From positions 1-38,226 of the forward strand of contig NZ_QOLB01000080.1 of the NCBI RefSeq assembly GCF_003333265.1: 38,226 nt of DNA. The letters are read 5' to 3'. Made by a program: the position numbers and the translations under genes. Below are positions 9,040 to 19,460 of this stretch, piece by piece. Source of the stretch: Candidatus Halocynthiibacter alkanivorans. Its GTDB lineage: Bacteria; Pseudomonadota; Alphaproteobacteria; Rhodobacterales; Rhodobacteraceae. The notes beneath the pieces are model-generated. The model did no database searches and was not told where the DNA came from. It worked only from the letters and a program-made list of their open reading frames with translations. How positions within the stretch are numbered: position 1 is the first letter of the stretch; each line of letters starts with the position of its first letter.

Positions 9040-10305
9040 TTACAGGCCGGTCCGGCGGCGATAGACAATGTCGATATAGACGGCGAACACCAGCACCACA
9101 CCGACAACAATGGCCTGCAGCGGCGCATCGACGCCCACCATGGCCATGCCGGACTGCAGTGACTGCATGATCAGGGCGCCCAGAATGGCGCCATAGATGG
9201 TGCCGACACCACCCGCGAGCGCGGTGCCTCCGATGACCGCTGCCGCGATAACGCGCAGCTCATCCAACGTGCCCAGATCATTCGCCGCTGAGCCCAGCCG
9301 GGCCGAAGCAATAATCGCGGCGATTCCCGTCAACGCGCCCATCAGCGCAAAGATTTTAACTGTCAGCAGCCTGGTATTGATGCCCGACAATTCCGCCGCT
9401 TCGGGGTTGCCGCCCGTGGCATAGACATACCGTCCGAACCGGGTGCGGCTGGCGACAAATGTCATCACCGCCGCCACCAACAGCAAGATCAGTACCGGGA
9501 TGGCAATGCCATAGACCAGATTGAGACCCTCCGGAACAATTTCACCTCTGGCAGCATAGATGCGTTTCACCGCGCCTTTGGGCAAAGGATAAGAATTCAT
9601 CAGCCACGTATAGCCCAGGATCAGCGCCGCCACGATGCCGCCGACGGTCAGTTCTGCCCACACTGGTTTCACCACAAAACCATGGCTTGCTTTGCGGCTG
9701 CGGCTGAGCGCCAGCAGCACCAGCGCGGCACCGGCGGCAAAGAGCCCCAGGACCCAGCTGGGCATCGCGCCGAGCGTACCTTCGGCGCCGCCACCGAGCA
9801 GTTTGAAGGTCGCATCAAGCGGTGCAACTGTCTGCCCAGAGGTGACCCACCAGGCTGCGCCGCGCCAGACCAGAAGCCCACCGAGGGTCACGATAAACGC
9901 CGGCACGGTCAGATAACCGATAATCCAGCCCTGAAATGCCCCAATGAGGCTGCCGAGCGCGATGCCAAACAGCGCGGTGATAATCCAGATCATCGGGTGG
10001 CCAGTACCCAGAAGATCCGGCAATACGAACGTTTGCAGCGCCCCCATCAGCATCCCGACAAACCCCAGCATCGCACCGACCGACAGATCGATGTGGCGGG
10101 TAACGATGACAAACACCATGCCTGTGGCCATCACCCCCACCGAGGCGGTCTGAACCGACAGGTTAAACAGGTTGCGTGCTGTCAGAAACCGGCCTCCGGT
10201 GTAAAAATCAAACACGATCCAGACCAGCAGCAACGCCCCGATCATTCCAAGGAGCCGGGTATCCAGCCCCAATTTGTCAAAGACGTTTTTTATCCCGTTT
10301 TTCAT
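9040..10305 (-). CDS. xylH: Xylose ABC transporter permease XylH
   Basis: This is a 421-residue inner-membrane permease of the BPD_transp_2 (RbsC/XylH) family. About ten to twelve hydrophobic segments are visible, with the family motifs [27 protein letters not shown] and [21 protein letters not shown]. The long form with extra helices between these motifs (about residues 180-260) is typical of XylH rather than RbsC. The start at 10305 is preferred because GGAAGAGAG precedes the ATG; the frame stays open for 15 further codons upstream. It is co-transcribed with xylG (13-base gap) and follows xylF after a hairpin-containing spacer. Confidence 0.95.
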   Translation of the reverse strand: MKNGIKNVFDKLGLDTRLLGMIGALLLVWIVFDFYTGGRFLTARNLFNLSVQTASVGVMATGMVFVIVTRHIDLSVGAMLGFVGMLMGALQTFVLPDLLGTGHPMIWIITALFGIALGSLIGAFQGWIIGYLTVPAFIVTLGGLLVWRGAAWWVTSGQTVAPLDATFKLLGGGAEGTLGAMPSWVLGLFAAGAALVLLALSRSRKASHGFVVKPVWAELTVGGIVAALILGYTWLMNSYPLPKGAVKRIYAARGEIVPEGLNLVYGIAIPVLILLLVAAVMTFVASRTRFGRYVYATGGNPEAAELSGINTRLLTVKIFALMGALTGIAAIIASARLGSAANDLGTLDELRVIAAAVIGGTALAGGVGTIYGAILGALIMQSLQSGMAMVGVDAPLQAIVVGVVLVFAVYIDIVYRRRTGL

Positions 10306-10412
10306 TTTCTCTCTTCCCGGAAACATTCGCCCACATGCAATATAGCACAATTCTGGCCCGGGTTGGTGACCCGCGGCGCCTGATTCATTGTGCGATAAGA
10401 GGGGGCTGGGCG

Positions 10413-10439
10413 CCTTCCCCGCTGACAGCGCGGGGAAGG
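10413..10439 (-). terminator. Intercistronic hairpin between xylF and xylH
   Basis: A perfect 10-bp stem (CCTTCCCCGC with GCGGGGAAGG) with a 7-base loop lies 10 bases after the xylF stop and has no T-run. Such structures after a binding-protein gene usually stabilise the upstream message or partly stop transcription, so that the binding protein is made in excess over the membrane parts. The rest of the 143-base spacer shows nothing recognisable. Confidence 0.7.
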
Positions 10440-10448
10440 TCAGTTGTT

Positions 10449-11480
10449 TTAGTTACAGGCGGCGACAGCCGCATCCGTCACACCGGCGCAAAGCGCATCT
10501 TTGGCGATCCAGCCTGCGTCGACGACATCGTTCAGATTGCCGCGTGTCACAGGAACCGGAGCGAGGAACGTCGCGTTCATGACGGTGCCCGCAGGAGAGG
10601 TCCAGGACATAGTGCCATCTACGGACATCATGTCGGCGCCACCGGCGAGAGCCACAGCGATTTCACCAGCTGCTTTGCCCAGCGCGCGCGCGTCTTTCCA
10701 CACCGAAACAGACTGTGTGCCCATCGCAACGCGGTTCAGCGCCGCATGGTCACCATCCTGGCCGGACACCGGAATGCCTTCGAGACCCTGTGCGGTAAGC
10801 GCCGCAACAACACCACCTGCGGTGCCGTCATTAGAAGCCACAACCGCATCGACATTGTTGTCCTCAGCGGTCAGGATCTGCTCCATGTTGCGCTGAGCGT
10901 TGGCTGGCAGCCAGCCATCTGTATAGGCCTCAGCGACGATAGTGATGTCACCGGCATCGATCGCCGCCTGCAGAACTTCCTGCTGACCACCGCGCAGGAA
11001 ATCTGCGTTCGGGTCAGTTGGCGACCCTTTGATCATCACATAGTTGCCTTTGGGCTGCAGTGCGAGCACCGCACGTGCCTGCATCCGGCCGACTTCAACA
11101 TTGTCAAAAGTCAGGTAATAGGCACGGCTGTCCTCGATCAGACGGTCATAAGCCACCACAGGGATGCCTTCATCAGACGCCGCATCGACCGCAGGACCAA
11201 CCGCAGAAGCATCCTGAGCCAGCACGATCAGCGCGTTCGCACCGCGTGAGATCAGCGATTCAATGTCGGACAACTGTTTTGAAGATGAGCTTTGAGCGTC
11301 TGACGAAATATAGGTTGCGCCAGCGGCTTCCAGCGCTGCTTTGATCGCAGCTTCATCGGTCTTCCAGCGTTCTTCCTGAAAGTTTGACCAGCTGACACCC
11401 ACGATAAGCTCAGCGCTGTATGAGGCGGTGGAAACTGCGGCACTCAGAATGGCCGCGGCAACGACAGTAAGTTTTTTCAT
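10449..11480 (-). CDS. xylF: D-xylose ABC transporter substrate-binding protein XylF
   Basis: This is a 343-residue periplasmic binding protein of the Peripla_BP_4 family. A signal peptide (about 1-23, AVSTASYSA) precedes the mature protein. Motifs shared with E. coli XylF include SDIESLISRGANALIVL, VVAYDRLIEDS, YLTFDNVEVGRMQA, IKGSPTDPNADFLRGGQ, YTDGWLPANAQRNME and VASNDGTAGG...VSGQDGD. These place it with XylF rather than RbsB or FrcB. A strong GGGAGGATAT ribosome-binding site precedes the ATG. It is the first gene of xylFHG. The shared xyl dyad lies 69 bases upstream of the start codon. Confidence 0.97.
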   Translation of the reverse strand: MKKLTVVAAAILSAAVSTASYSAELIVGVSWSNFQEERWKTDEAAIKAALEAAGATYISSDAQSSSSKQLSDIESLISRGANALIVLAQDASAVGPAVDAASDEGIPVVAYDRLIEDSRAYYLTFDNVEVGRMQARAVLALQPKGNYVMIKGSPTDPNADFLRGGQQEVLQAAIDAGDITIVAEAYTDGWLPANAQRNMEQILTAEDNNVDAVVASNDGTAGGVVAALTAQGLEGIPVSGQDGDHAALNRVAMGTQSVSVWKDARALGKAAGEIAVALAGGADMMSVDGTMSWTSPAGTVMNATFLAPVPVTRGNLNDVVDAGWIAKDALCAGVTDAAVAACN

Positions 11481-11548
11481 AATATCCTCCCAAATATACC
11501 CCCGGATTCAGCTGTGGAATCGGGGTGGTACAGGAACGCTAACAGTAC

Positions 11549-11570
11549 TTAATTTACATGTCCAATTAAA
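11549..11570. promoter_or_regulatory. Candidate XylR operator, site 1 (xylF promoter)
   Basis: A 22-bp AT-rich imperfect dyad: left arm TTAATTT, a central ACATGTC, right arm CAATTAAA. It matches site 2 upstream of xylB at 19 of 22 positions. On the minus strand its centre reads TTGGACAT, which could double as a -35 element for xylF. AT-rich arms around a less AT-rich centre resemble known ROK-family (NagC/Mlc) operators. The regulator assignment is inferred from the adjacent xylR. Confidence 0.65.
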
Positions 11571-11706
11571 TCATCGCAAATAATCTGTATTTCGGCCGAA
11601 TTCTCGCGATTAACTGATTTTTTTCATTGACTGCTTGCGTTATTCCTTTGAAAAATGAATTATAACGAATGACTGCCGGATCTGAGCTGGCGGAACCAGA
11701 GAATGA

Positions 11707-12924
11707 ATGGGCAATTCAATGTTAAACGACCCCAGAGACGCAGGCCGGCGTGCGGTTTTTGGTGCCATCCGGAAGGCGCAGCGCATCGCCCGCGTTGATG
11801 TCGCCCGCGAGACCGGAATCAGCCCCGCAACCGTTACCGCCATCACCGCCGAACTGATCCGTGAAGGACTGATTGAGGAGACCGGGCCAAGTGCTGCGCG
11901 CAGCGATCTGCGCCGTGGCCGTCCGAGGGTCGACCTTAAAGTCCGCGGCGCAGCGCGCGTTGTGGCCGGGGCCAAACTGTCCAACCAGACCATCACCGTT
12001 GCTTTGCTGGATTTTGAAGGCACCCTGCTTGGCGAAGGGCGCACCCCGCTGACGCGCACGCAGTACAGTCCGGAAGAATTTGTGCCGATTTTGATAGAAG
12101 CCATTGAAGATGCAGTAAAATCATCGAACCTGACCATGGGTGATCTTGCCGGAATCGGCCTCGGCCTCGCAGGTATAGTCGATGCCGAACGGGGTCTGGT
12201 TTATTGGTCGCCAAATTTTTCAAGCCGCAATATTGGCCTGCGTGACCTGGTTCAGCACCAGCTTGATCTGCCGGTTTTCATCGACAATGACGCCAATCTT
12301 GTGGCCATGGCAGAACAGTTTTTTGGCCACGGGCGAGGCGTCAGCGACTTCATCGTCATCACCATCGAAAGCGGTGTCGGCATGGGCATTGTTATCGACA
12401 ATGAGATCTACCGCGGCACTGGCGGGCGCGGCGCCGAATTTGGTCACACCAAAGTACAGCTGGACGGTGCGCTGTGCCGCTGCGGCCAGCGTGGCTGCCT
12501 TGAGGCCTATGTCGCCGATTACGCCCTGCTGCGCGAAGCCACAACCACCACCGATCTGACCGATGCCGACACCGCGGCCGAACGCTTGCAACTGCTGTTT
12601 GATGCCGCCAAAAACGGCGATACCACCGCCAAATCGATACTGGACCGCGCTGGCCGCATGTTCGCCATGGGCCTGGCCAATATGGTAAATGTTTTCGATC
12701 CCAAATTAATCATCCTGTCGGGCGAACGGATGCAGGCTGATTTCCTCTATGCAGAGGATGTCATCGCCAATCTGGAAAAATCAATCGTGCAGATAGACAT
12801 GCCGCCACCAGAAGTGAAAATCCACAAATGGGGCGATCTGATGTGGGCCAAAGGCGCGGGCGCCTATGCCATCGCAGGCGTGGCGGACCTGGCTTTGCAG
12901 CGGATCACCGAAAATGCGGTTTAA
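11707..12924 (+). CDS. xylR: ROK-family transcriptional regulator, probable xylose repressor XylR
   Basis: This is a 405-residue ROK regulator. The N-terminal winged helix-turn-helix (about 10-75) contains RVDVARETGISPATVTAITAELIREGLIEETG. The ROK domain follows, with the glycine-rich LGLAGIVD, the sugar-site motif FIDNDANLVAMAE, GVGMGIVIDNEIYRGTGGRGAEFGH, and the zinc motif CRCGQRGCLEAY with three cysteines. Sugar-kinase catalysis is not expected; the fold senses sugar. Position between the two xyl operons, divergent from xylF, supports a xylose-responsive repressor. Start choice is uncertain: ATG at 11707 or at 11719, neither with a strong ribosome-binding site. Its end overlaps the next gene by 11 bases. 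Confidence 0.9.
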   Translation: MGNSMLNDPRDAGRRAVFGAIRKAQRIARVDVARETGISPATVTAITAELIREGLIEETGPSAARSDLRRGRPRVDLKVRGAARVVAGAKLSNQTITVALLDFEGTLLGEGRTPLTRTQYSPEEFVPILIEAIEDAVKSSNLTMGDLAGIGLGLAGIVDAERGLVYWSPNFSSRNIGLRDLVQHQLDLPVFIDNDANLVAMAEQFFGHGRGVSDFIVITIESGVGMGIVIDNEIYRGTGGRGAEFGHTKVQLDGALCRCGQRGCLEAYVADYALLREATTTTDLTDADTAAERLQLLFDAAKNGDTTAKSILDRAGRMFAMGLANMVNVFDPKLIILSGERMQADFLYAEDVIANLEKSIVQIDMPPPEVKIHKWGDLMWAKGAGAYAIAGVADLALQRITENAV

Positions 12925-14485
12925 CCTGCTCATTCTCGCGCTCGCGGCGGCGCCGGCCCTTGCAGAAACGGCGGCAACCACGCCGCGCTCCCCCCCCCTG
13001 TTTGCGCCGCGCAACCCGGAGATCAACCACCAGTATACCGGCGGCTGGGAGCATTTTGTCGGCGGCGGCCTTGCCTCCTTTGACTGCAATGGCGATCAGC
13101 GGCCTGAACTTTACGCCGCTGGCGGCGAAACACCGGCAATCCTGTTGCGCAACCAGTCTGCCGCCGGCGGTCCGGTTAATTTCACGCCCGACACCCCGGC
13201 GGCGCTGGCACTGACGGGGGTCACCGGCGCCTATCCACTTGATATAGACAGTGATGGCATCACCGATCTGGCGGTGCTGCGCGTCGGCGAAAACCTGATT
13301 TTACGCGGGCTGGGCGACTGCAGGTTCGAGCCATTTGACCACCTTGGTTTCAGCAGCCGCACCGACGGCTGGACCACCGCATTTTCGGCAACCTGGGAGA
13401 CGGGCCAGAGCCTGCCCACGCTTGCATTTGGCAATTACGTCGACCGCAGCAACCCGGAAGGCCCGTTTGAGACCTGTGACAGCAGCAGCCTGTACCGGCC
13501 ACTAAACAGAGCCTATCCCAGCCCAACTGCGCTAAAACCGGGCTATTGCCCGCTGTCGATCCTGTTCACCGACTGGGCTCGCACCGGTCGCGCTGATCTG
13601 CGCATGTCCAATGACCGGCATTATTATGTCAAAGACGGCGAAGAACAGCTCTGGGCGATGGAGGAGACACCCCGTCTCTACAGCCGTCAAGACGGCTGGA
13701 AACGCTATATGATCTGGGGCATGGGTATCGCCAGCCGCGATCTGACCGGTGACGGCCTCTCGGAAGTCTACCTCTCTTCGATGGGCGATCAGAAGCTGCA
13801 GACGCTGAGTGGCAGCGGCCGCCCCGAATATATTGACGCCACTTATGAGCGCGGCACCACAGCACATCGCCCTTATTCGGGCGATGACGGGCGACCCTCA
13901 ACCGGCTGGCATGTGGCTTTTGGCGATGTGCAGAATGACGGGCTGGACGATATTTTTATTGCCAAGGGCAATGTGGAACAAATGCCCGGTGCCGCCATGG
14001 CCGACCCCAATAACCTGCTGCTGCAAAACCAGGACGGGACTTTCAGCGAATCCGGAGATCTGGCGGGAATAGGGTCGATGGCACGCAGCCGCGGCGCGGT
14101 ATTGGCCGATTTCAACAATGACGGGTTGCTGGACCTGGCCGTGGTGAACCGCCGCGCAGCAATGGAGATTTACCAGAACGTCAGCCCTGACGCAGGCAAC
14201 TGGATCGCAGTGATGCCACAGCAGACCGCGCTGAACCGGGATGCCATCGGCGCGTTTATTGAACTGCGGAGCGGCGACCGCATACAGACGCGGGAAATCA
14301 CTATCGGTGGCGGCCACGCCGGGGGCAGCCTGGGACCGCCGCATTTTGGTCTTGGTGACGCCACCTCGGCGCAAGTGCGGGTGATCTGGCCGGACGGCAC
14401 CGCATCTGACTGGCGGGACGTGGCCGCCAATCAGATGTTCGTACTGACGCGCGACGGTCAGTCGCTGGCGATCTCTGCCAACTGA
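12914..14485 (+). CDS. Secreted FG-GAP/VCBS repeat protein with ASPIC/UnbV domain (CRTAC1-like)
   Basis: This is a 523-residue exported protein. A signal peptide (about 1-17, ALAAAPALA) leads to a beta-propeller with at least five DxDxDG-like calcium-type loops: DCNGD, DIDSDGITDL, DLTGDGLSEV, DVQNDGLDDI and DFNNDGLLDL. The C-terminus (about 425-515) is an ASPIC/UnbV domain with NRDAIGAFIEL, REITIGGGHAGGS and VRVIWPDGTASDW. The ATG at 12914 lies inside the xylR end, so it is probably translated from the xylR message. Its last 28 bases overlap the end of the convergent peroxidase gene. Biochemical role unknown; probably a periplasmic or extracellular redox or carbohydrate-related protein. Confidence 0.88.
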   Translation: MRFNLLILALAAAPALAETAATTPRSPPLFAPRNPEINHQYTGGWEHFVGGGLASFDCNGDQRPELYAAGGETPAILLRNQSAAGGPVNFTPDTPAALALTGVTGAYPLDIDSDGITDLAVLRVGENLILRGLGDCRFEPFDHLGFSSRTDGWTTAFSATWETGQSLPTLAFGNYVDRSNPEGPFETCDSSSLYRPLNRAYPSPTALKPGYCPLSILFTDWARTGRADLRMSNDRHYYVKDGEEQLWAMEETPRLYSRQDGWKRYMIWGMGIASRDLTGDGLSEVYLSSMGDQKLQTLSGSGRPEYIDATYERGTTAHRPYSGDDGRPSTGWHVAFGDVQNDGLDDIFIAKGNVEQMPGAAMADPNNLLLQNQDGTFSESGDLAGIGSMARSRGAVLADFNNDGLLDLAVVNRRAAMEIYQNVSPDAGNWIAVMPQQTALNRDAIGAFIELRSGDRIQTREITIGGGHAGGSLGPPHFGLGDATSAQVRVIWPDGTASDWRDVAANQMFVLTRDGQSLAISAN

Positions 14486-15777
14486 TCCACCGGCAGTCCG
14501 GAAGGCACCTTCTCCGGCACCCCGAGCCGACCGTTAATACTGACCGGGTCGCTCAACGCAGCGAGAAAAGCGAGGATGTCCGCGACCTCGTCATCCGTCA
14601 GCGCCACCGGCGACAATTCGTTCGCTGCAGCGATCGCCTCCACTTCAGCACTGTCCGCCATAAGGGCAAAGTCCTGCGCACCCGGCAGATCCGGAAACAC
14701 CGCCTGCGCCGGATCATAGCCGCGCAGACCCGCAACCGGGTCGAGATGATGGCGCACGACCGCTTCAAGTGTGGCATAGGCGCCCGCATGACCATACGGC
14801 GCGGTCTGCGTCACATTGCGCAGCGACGGCGTGCGAAAGCGATAGGCGTCCTCGCTCCGGCCGGTGACCCGCATGCGCCCGGTGTCGCGCAGATAGCTTT
14901 CAAACGCAGCCGCTTTGCCCGGCCCGATCTGCGGCATCGCGATGGCGTAAAAATTATTGTCGGTCTGAAACTGACCGCTGTGACAGGCAGAACAGCCAGC
15001 ACGGCCGTAAAACAGCTTCATCCCCGCCATGGCGGTATCATTCATCGCGCTGCCGTCGCGCAGATAACGGTCAAACGGGCTGCTATCTGCCCGCCATTCA
15101 TCCGCGGTAAACGCCGCGATGGCATTGGCGATGTCGGTGAAACGGATTTCGGCCTCAGCCCCTTTCAGCGCTGCGAACGCTTCGCTGTAGGCCGGTATCG
15201 CGGTGACCCGCGCGGTGATCCGATCCCAGGCACCGCCCTCACTGGACAGAAATCCCAGCCGCACCGCCTGAGATATTTCATTTTCAGAATACTGTCCGGC
15301 CATTTCGTCGCCAGACAATACCGGGAACATCGCCTGCGCCGCCAGAACTGAAGAAAAGCCGGAGACCATATCCTCTTCCAGCGGCGATCTGATGCCGGAG
15401 GGCCGGCTGTCGTCGGCCTCGAGCCGGCCGTCGTAAAACATGCGGGTGAACTGAGCCGCCCCCAGGTTGAACAGCGGCGGCGCGTTGCGCGGCACCCTTT
15501 TCTCGGGCATGTTGTCCGCAATAACCCGCCGCTCACGCCCAAGCCCACTGGCCCCGTCCCCAAGGCCAAGCGAGACACCGTCCCCGGTTCCCAGAACCGG
15601 GTTGTGACAGGTGGCACAGGCGACCTGGCGGTTGCCGCTGAGGATTTTGTCATAGAACAGCAGCTGCCCGAGGGCGACTTCAGCCGGGTCTTGTGGTGCA
15701 AAAACCGCGTCGGCCACCGGAAGATCCTGCGCCGCAACAACGGCGGGAAACAATGCTGCGATAAGAAGCAATCTCAT
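14458..15777 (-). CDS. Diheme cytochrome c peroxidase family protein (MauG/CcpA-like)
   Basis: This is a 439-residue periplasmic protein. A signal peptide (1-16, AVVAA-Q) is followed by two c-type heme sites, CATCH at residues 54-58 and CSACH at 262-266, in the spacing of bacterial diheme peroxidases. Other family features are FNLGAAQFTRMFYDGR, SPLEEDMVSG, FRTPSLRNVTQTAPYGHAG and a C-terminal ALTDDEVADILAFLAALS. Members either reduce hydrogen peroxide or, like MauG, oxidise a partner protein; the sequence alone does not decide. It overlaps galM by four bases (ATGA), so it is the last cistron of xylB-xylA-galM. Its convergent neighbour is the FG-GAP protein. Confidence 0.93.
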   Translation of the reverse strand: MRLLLIAALFPAVVAAQDLPVADAVFAPQDPAEVALGQLLFYDKILSGNRQVACATCHNPVLGTGDGVSLGLGDGASGLGRERRVIADNMPEKRVPRNAPPLFNLGAAQFTRMFYDGRLEADDSRPSGIRSPLEEDMVSGFSSVLAAQAMFPVLSGDEMAGQYSENEISQAVRLGFLSSEGGAWDRITARVTAIPAYSEAFAALKGAEAEIRFTDIANAIAAFTADEWRADSSPFDRYLRDGSAMNDTAMAGMKLFYGRAGCSACHSGQFQTDNNFYAIAMPQIGPGKAAAFESYLRDTGRMRVTGRSEDAYRFRTPSLRNVTQTAPYGHAGAYATLEAVVRHHLDPVAGLRGYDPAQAVFPDLPGAQDFALMADSAEVEAIAAANELSPVALTDDEVADILAFLAALSDPVSINGRLGVPEKVPSGLPVDQLAEIASD

Positions 15778-16715
15778 GAAATTTCAACCTCCAACAGTTG
15801 GTGATAAGGCGCTTCCGGTGTCGCGATAATTGACGGGAAGGCTGGCGTATTCAGCGCATTTGGAAATCCCTGCGGCTCCAGACACAGACCCTGATACGGC
15901 CTGAAAGGTGTTCCAAGCCCGCCACCGCTGTAAACCTGCAAACCGGGTTGATCGGTATGCAGCCGCAATCTGCGGCCATTCTCCGCCCTCAACTCCGCTG
16001 CAGCGCCCGGTGCTCCCGTCAGCACCAGATTTGCATCGATACCGCTCTCCAGATTAATATCGGAAAGCCTGGTTGCGCCGAGAAAGTCGAGACCTGTGCC
16101 GCGCACGGGCTCAATCGTGCCCAGCGCGATCAGCTCATCGTCAACCGGGGTCCAGCCCTCCGCGGCTACGCGCAGCTTGTGACGATTTATGTCGGCACCA
16201 CCATCCAGATTATAGTAATTGTGCTGCGCCAGATTGATGGGTGTCGGGCGGTCCGGCACCGCCCGCATCTCATAACTCAGCCGCACACCGTCCAGCCTGA
16301 TCACAAGGCTAAAGTCCACCGCGCCCGGATAGCCGCCGTCTCCGTCAGGCGAATGGTATCGCAGTGTCACCGCTTCTCCGGAGCAACTCATGTCCCACAG
16401 GCATTTGCTCAGGCTGCCATGCAGGTGATGCCGCCCGTCGTTTTGCGGCAGATCATAGATCACGCCGCCCATCTGGAACCGGGCACCTGCCGTCCGGTTT
16501 GCCACCCGCCCGACAATCGCCCCCAAGTAATAAGGGTCCGTCACGTATGCCCGCGGATCCTCATAGCCAAGAATCACCGGCGCCCCGTCCACATGCCAGC
16601 TTTGCGTAATCGCACCCAGGTTCAGGATCCGGACCCGGGCGCGCTCCGAGCGCAATGTGGCGCAGAGTATGTCCGCCCCCTGGTGGGAGCCGACCGCTTC
16701 AATGTGATCAGACAA
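15774..16715 (-). CDS. galM: Aldose 1-epimerase (mutarotase) GalM
   Basis: This is a 313-residue aldose epimerase that interconverts alpha and beta sugar anomers, here presumably supplying the xylose anomer preferred by the isomerase. Motifs seen are [16 protein letters not shown], the substrate-binding HHLHGS, the catalytic histidine in [12 protein letters not shown] and the catalytic glutamate in [14 protein letters not shown]. No signal peptide, so cytoplasmic. It overlaps xylA by 8 bases and the peroxidase gene by 4, all in one operon. Length is typical for the family. Confidence 0.95.
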   Translation of the reverse strand: MSDHIEAVGSHQGADILCATLRSERARVRILNLGAITQSWHVDGAPVILGYEDPRAYVTDPYYLGAIVGRVANRTAGARFQMGGVIYDLPQNDGRHHLHGSLSKCLWDMSCSGEAVTLRYHSPDGDGGYPGAVDFSLVIRLDGVRLSYEMRAVPDRPTPINLAQHNYYNLDGGADINRHKLRVAAEGWTPVDDELIALGTIEPVRGTGLDFLGATRLSDINLESGIDANLVLTGAPGAAAELRAENGRRLRLHTDQPGLQVYSGGGLGTPFRPYQGLCLEPQGFPNALNTPAFPSIIATPEAPYHQLLEVEIS

Positions 16716-18015
16716 ACCGGTTCACGTAGTTTTCCAGCATTTCCTGGCGGCCGGAACGCGGCTGCGGATCAACATCACCGCTGACAACGCGGGCAGCAGC
16801 CTGTTCCAGCGACCCGCCCAGCATCGTCCGGGCTTCCGGAGTATCCCAGCCACAGTAGCGTGTCTCCAGCGCCGCCTGCAGCCCGCCGTCGGCAACCATC
16901 GCCACCGCCGCTTTAAATCCACGAGCGCAGACATCCATGCCGCCCACATGCGCGGCGATCAGGTCCTGCGGGTCAAGCGATTGGCGGCGCAGCTTGGCGT
17001 CGAAATTGGTACCACCCCGGGTGAAACCGCCGGCGTTCAGAATGTGATAATAGGCCAGCGCCACTTCAGGCACATTGTTGGGGAACTGATCGGTGTCCCA
17101 GCCGGATTGATAATCGTTACGGTTCATGTCAATCGACCCGAACACGCCCAAACTTGTGGCCGTGGCGATCTCGTGTTCAAAGGAATGCCCGGCCAGGATA
17201 GCGTGGCCCTGCTCCAGATTAAGCGTCACTTCGCCTTCAAGACCGTATTTCTGCAAAAAACCATAACAGGTCGCCGCATCATAGTCATACTGGTGCTTGC
17301 TGGGCTCCTGCGGTTTGGGCTCAACCATGATCTGCCCCTTAAAGCCGATCTTGTGTTTATACTCGACCACCATGTTCAGAAACCGGCCCATATGGTCCAG
17401 TTCGCGCCCCATGTCAGTATTGAGCAGAGTCTCATACCCTTCGCGCCCGCCCCAGAGCACATAGTTTTCACCGCCCAGTTTTTGCGTGGCGTCCATACAG
17501 TTTTTCACCGTAGCCGCGGCCCAGGCAAACACGTCCGGATCCGGGTTGGTGGCAGCTCCGGACATGAAACGGCGATGGCTGAACATATTCGCCGTGCCCC
17601 AGAGCAACCGGGGCCCGCCCGCGTCCATCTTGCCGGCGAAATAGTCGATTATTTCTTCAAAATTGCGCTGGCTCTCGGCAAATGTCGCGCCTTCGGGCCG
17701 GATGTCCGCGTCATGCCAGCAATAGAACGGCTGCCCCAGCAGCGCGAACATTTCAAACGCGACATCGGCTTTGAGTTTGGCGCGCCCCATATCGTTCTGC
17801 GGGTGCCAGGGGCGTTCAAACGTATGGCCGCCAAACGGATCGCCGCCCTCCCAGGCCAGAGAATGCCAATAGGCGACAGCAAACCGCAGATGCTCCTCCA
17901 TCCGCTTGCCCATGATCACCTCATCGGGGTTGTAGTGGCGAAAGGCCAGCGGGTTGGTGCTGTCGGGGCCTTCATAGCGGACGGGTGATATCCCGTCGAA
18001 AAAACCGGTGTTCAT
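16708..18015 (-). CDS. xylA: Xylose isomerase XylA
   Basis: This is a 435-residue class II xylose isomerase converting D-xylose to D-xylulose in the cytoplasm. Catalytic and metal ligands are in place: [10 protein letters not shown] gives His101 and Asp104, in the same numbering as E. coli XylA; the metal-binding [14 protein letters not shown] follows, and [17 protein letters not shown] and [19 protein letters not shown] supply the remaining ligands. It overlaps xylB by four bases and galM by eight, so all three are co-translated. Confidence 0.98.
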   Translation of the reverse strand: MNTGFFDGISPVRYEGPDSTNPLAFRHYNPDEVIMGKRMEEHLRFAVAYWHSLAWEGGDPFGGHTFERPWHPQNDMGRAKLKADVAFEMFALLGQPFYCWHDADIRPEGATFAESQRNFEEIIDYFAGKMDAGGPRLLWGTANMFSHRRFMSGAATNPDPDVFAWAAATVKNCMDATQKLGGENYVLWGGREGYETLLNTDMGRELDHMGRFLNMVVEYKHKIGFKGQIMVEPKPQEPSKHQYDYDAATCYGFLQKYGLEGEVTLNLEQGHAILAGHSFEHEIATATSLGVFGSIDMNRNDYQSGWDTDQFPNNVPEVALAYYHILNAGGFTRGGTNFDAKLRRQSLDPQDLIAAHVGGMDVCARGFKAAVAMVADGGLQAALETRYCGWDTPEARTMLGGSLEQAAARVVSGDVDPQPRSGRQEMLENYVNRFV

Positions 18016-19460
18016 GGCAATGCCTTTATCATGGGGTAGGTGGCGCGATAGGACTGATAAGCCTGTTCATAGGCCTCGCTCAGCCCGGATCGCGGAGAAA
18101 TGGTTGCGGCCGTTTCCGGCTGGATCAGGATCTGTTCCGGATCAGAACCGGTGGCACATTGCGCCAGTCGCGCCGCGCCCAGCGCCGCGCCAAAATCCCC
18201 GGCCACCGGCAGGTCCAGCGGCAGGTCCAGAATGGTGGCCAGCAATTCAAGCCAGTAGCGCGAGCGGGTGCCACCCCCGGTGGCCAGCAGCGACTGAAGA
18301 TCCGCGCCGGTCGCACGCAGGGCTTCCAGACTGTCACGCAGAGCAAAACAAACGCCCTCCATCACGGCCCGGGTCAGGTCCTGCGGCCCGTCAGCAATAT
18401 CGAGATTTAAAAAGGCGCCGCGCACCGCACTGTCATTATGCGGCGTGCGCTCGCCCGACAGGTAGGGCAGGAAGCGAATATGCCCCGGCGCGCCGATCCG
18501 CTCGCCCAGCGCGGTCGTGAGCGCGGCCGCATCCTGACCCAGATTACGGGCCAGCCAGTTCAGACTGTCGGTGGCCGCCAGCATCACCCCCATCTGATAC
18601 CAGGTGTCCGGCACCGCATGGCAAAACGTATGCACCGCAGTTTCCGGCATTGGCGCATAGCGGTCGCGCGCGGCCAGCAACACACCGGAGGTGCCGAGCG
18701 AGACAAAACCCTGCCCCTCATGCATCGCCCCGACACCACAGGCGGCAACGGCGTTGTCACCACCCCCACCGGCGATAATAACAGGCTCTGTTACAGCCCA
18801 ATCAGTGGCCAGAGTGGCGCGCAACTGTCCTGATGCATGAGAGCCTTCGACCAGATCCGGCATTTGATCCCGTCGCATGCCTGAGGCCTCCAGCAAGCGC
18901 TCAGACCAGCGCCTTGCCCCCGTATCCAGCCAACTGGTACCCGCCGCATCCGACATGTCAGAGACATAGTCGCCGCTCAGCCAAAGGCGCAGATAGTCTT
19001 TGGGCAGCAGTACTTTGGCAACCCGGGCCCAGATTGCGGCTTCATGTTTTTGCAGCCAGGCCAGTTTTGGCGCGGTAAATCCCGGGAAGACGATATTGCC
19101 GGAGAGCGCGCGCACATCTGTGGCGGCATCAAGCCGGGCTGCCTCTGCATGGCTGCGTGTGTCATTCCACAGCATCGCCGGACGCAACACGTCGCCGCTC
19201 GCATCCAGAAGCACTGCGCCATGCATCTGGCCCGACAACCCGATGCCGCGCAGGCGCGACAGGGCGTCGCCATCCGATGCTTTCAGCTGCGAAAGACAGC
19301 TTTCACAGGCCGCAATCCAATCTTTGGGATCCTGCTCACTCCAGCCGGGCCGGGCATGACTCACCCCGTACCCCTGCTGGGCGGAAGCCATCACCTGCCC
19401 CGCCTCCGTCATCAGAACCGCACGCAACCCCGACGTGCCCAGATCCAAGCCCAAATACAT
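18012..19460 (-). CDS. xylB: Xylulokinase XylB
   Basis: This is a 482-residue FGGY-family kinase that phosphorylates D-xylulose to D-xylulose 5-phosphate, feeding the pentose phosphate pathway. The N-terminal ATPase motif [30 protein letters not shown] (with the xylulokinase-typical QMHG), [28 protein letters not shown] and the C-terminal [21 protein letters not shown] are all visible. It is the first gene of the xylB-xylA-galM-peroxidase operon. The shared xyl dyad lies 38 bases upstream of the start codon. Confidence 0.97.
   Translation of the reverse strand: MYLGLDLGTSGLRAVLMTEAGQVMASAQQGYGVSHARPGWSEQDPKDWIAACESCLSQLKASDGDALSRLRGIGLSGQMHGAVLLDASGDVLRPAMLWNDTRSHAEAARLDAATDVRALSGNIVFPGFTAPKLAWLQKHEAAIWARVAKVLLPKDYLRLWLSGDYVSDMSDAAGTSWLDTGARRWSERLLEASGMRRDQMPDLVEGSHASGQLRATLATDWAVTEPVIIAGGGGDNAVAACGVGAMHEGQGFVSLGTSGVLLAARDRYAPMPETAVHTFCHAVPDTWYQMGVMLAATDSLNWLARNLGQDAAALTTALGERIGAPGHIRFLPYLSGERTPHNDSAVRGAFLNLDIADGPQDLTRAVMEGVCFALRDSLEALRATGADLQSLLATGGGTRSRYWLELLATILDLPLDLPVAGDFGAALGAARLAQCATGSDPEQILIQPETAATISPRSGLSEAYEQAYQSYRATYPMIKALP

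Noticed and set aside
16948-17988. Long open frame (346 codons) on the plus strand opposite xylA
   Set aside because: It mirrors xylA codons, has no recognisable domain, and xylA is unambiguous on the other strand.
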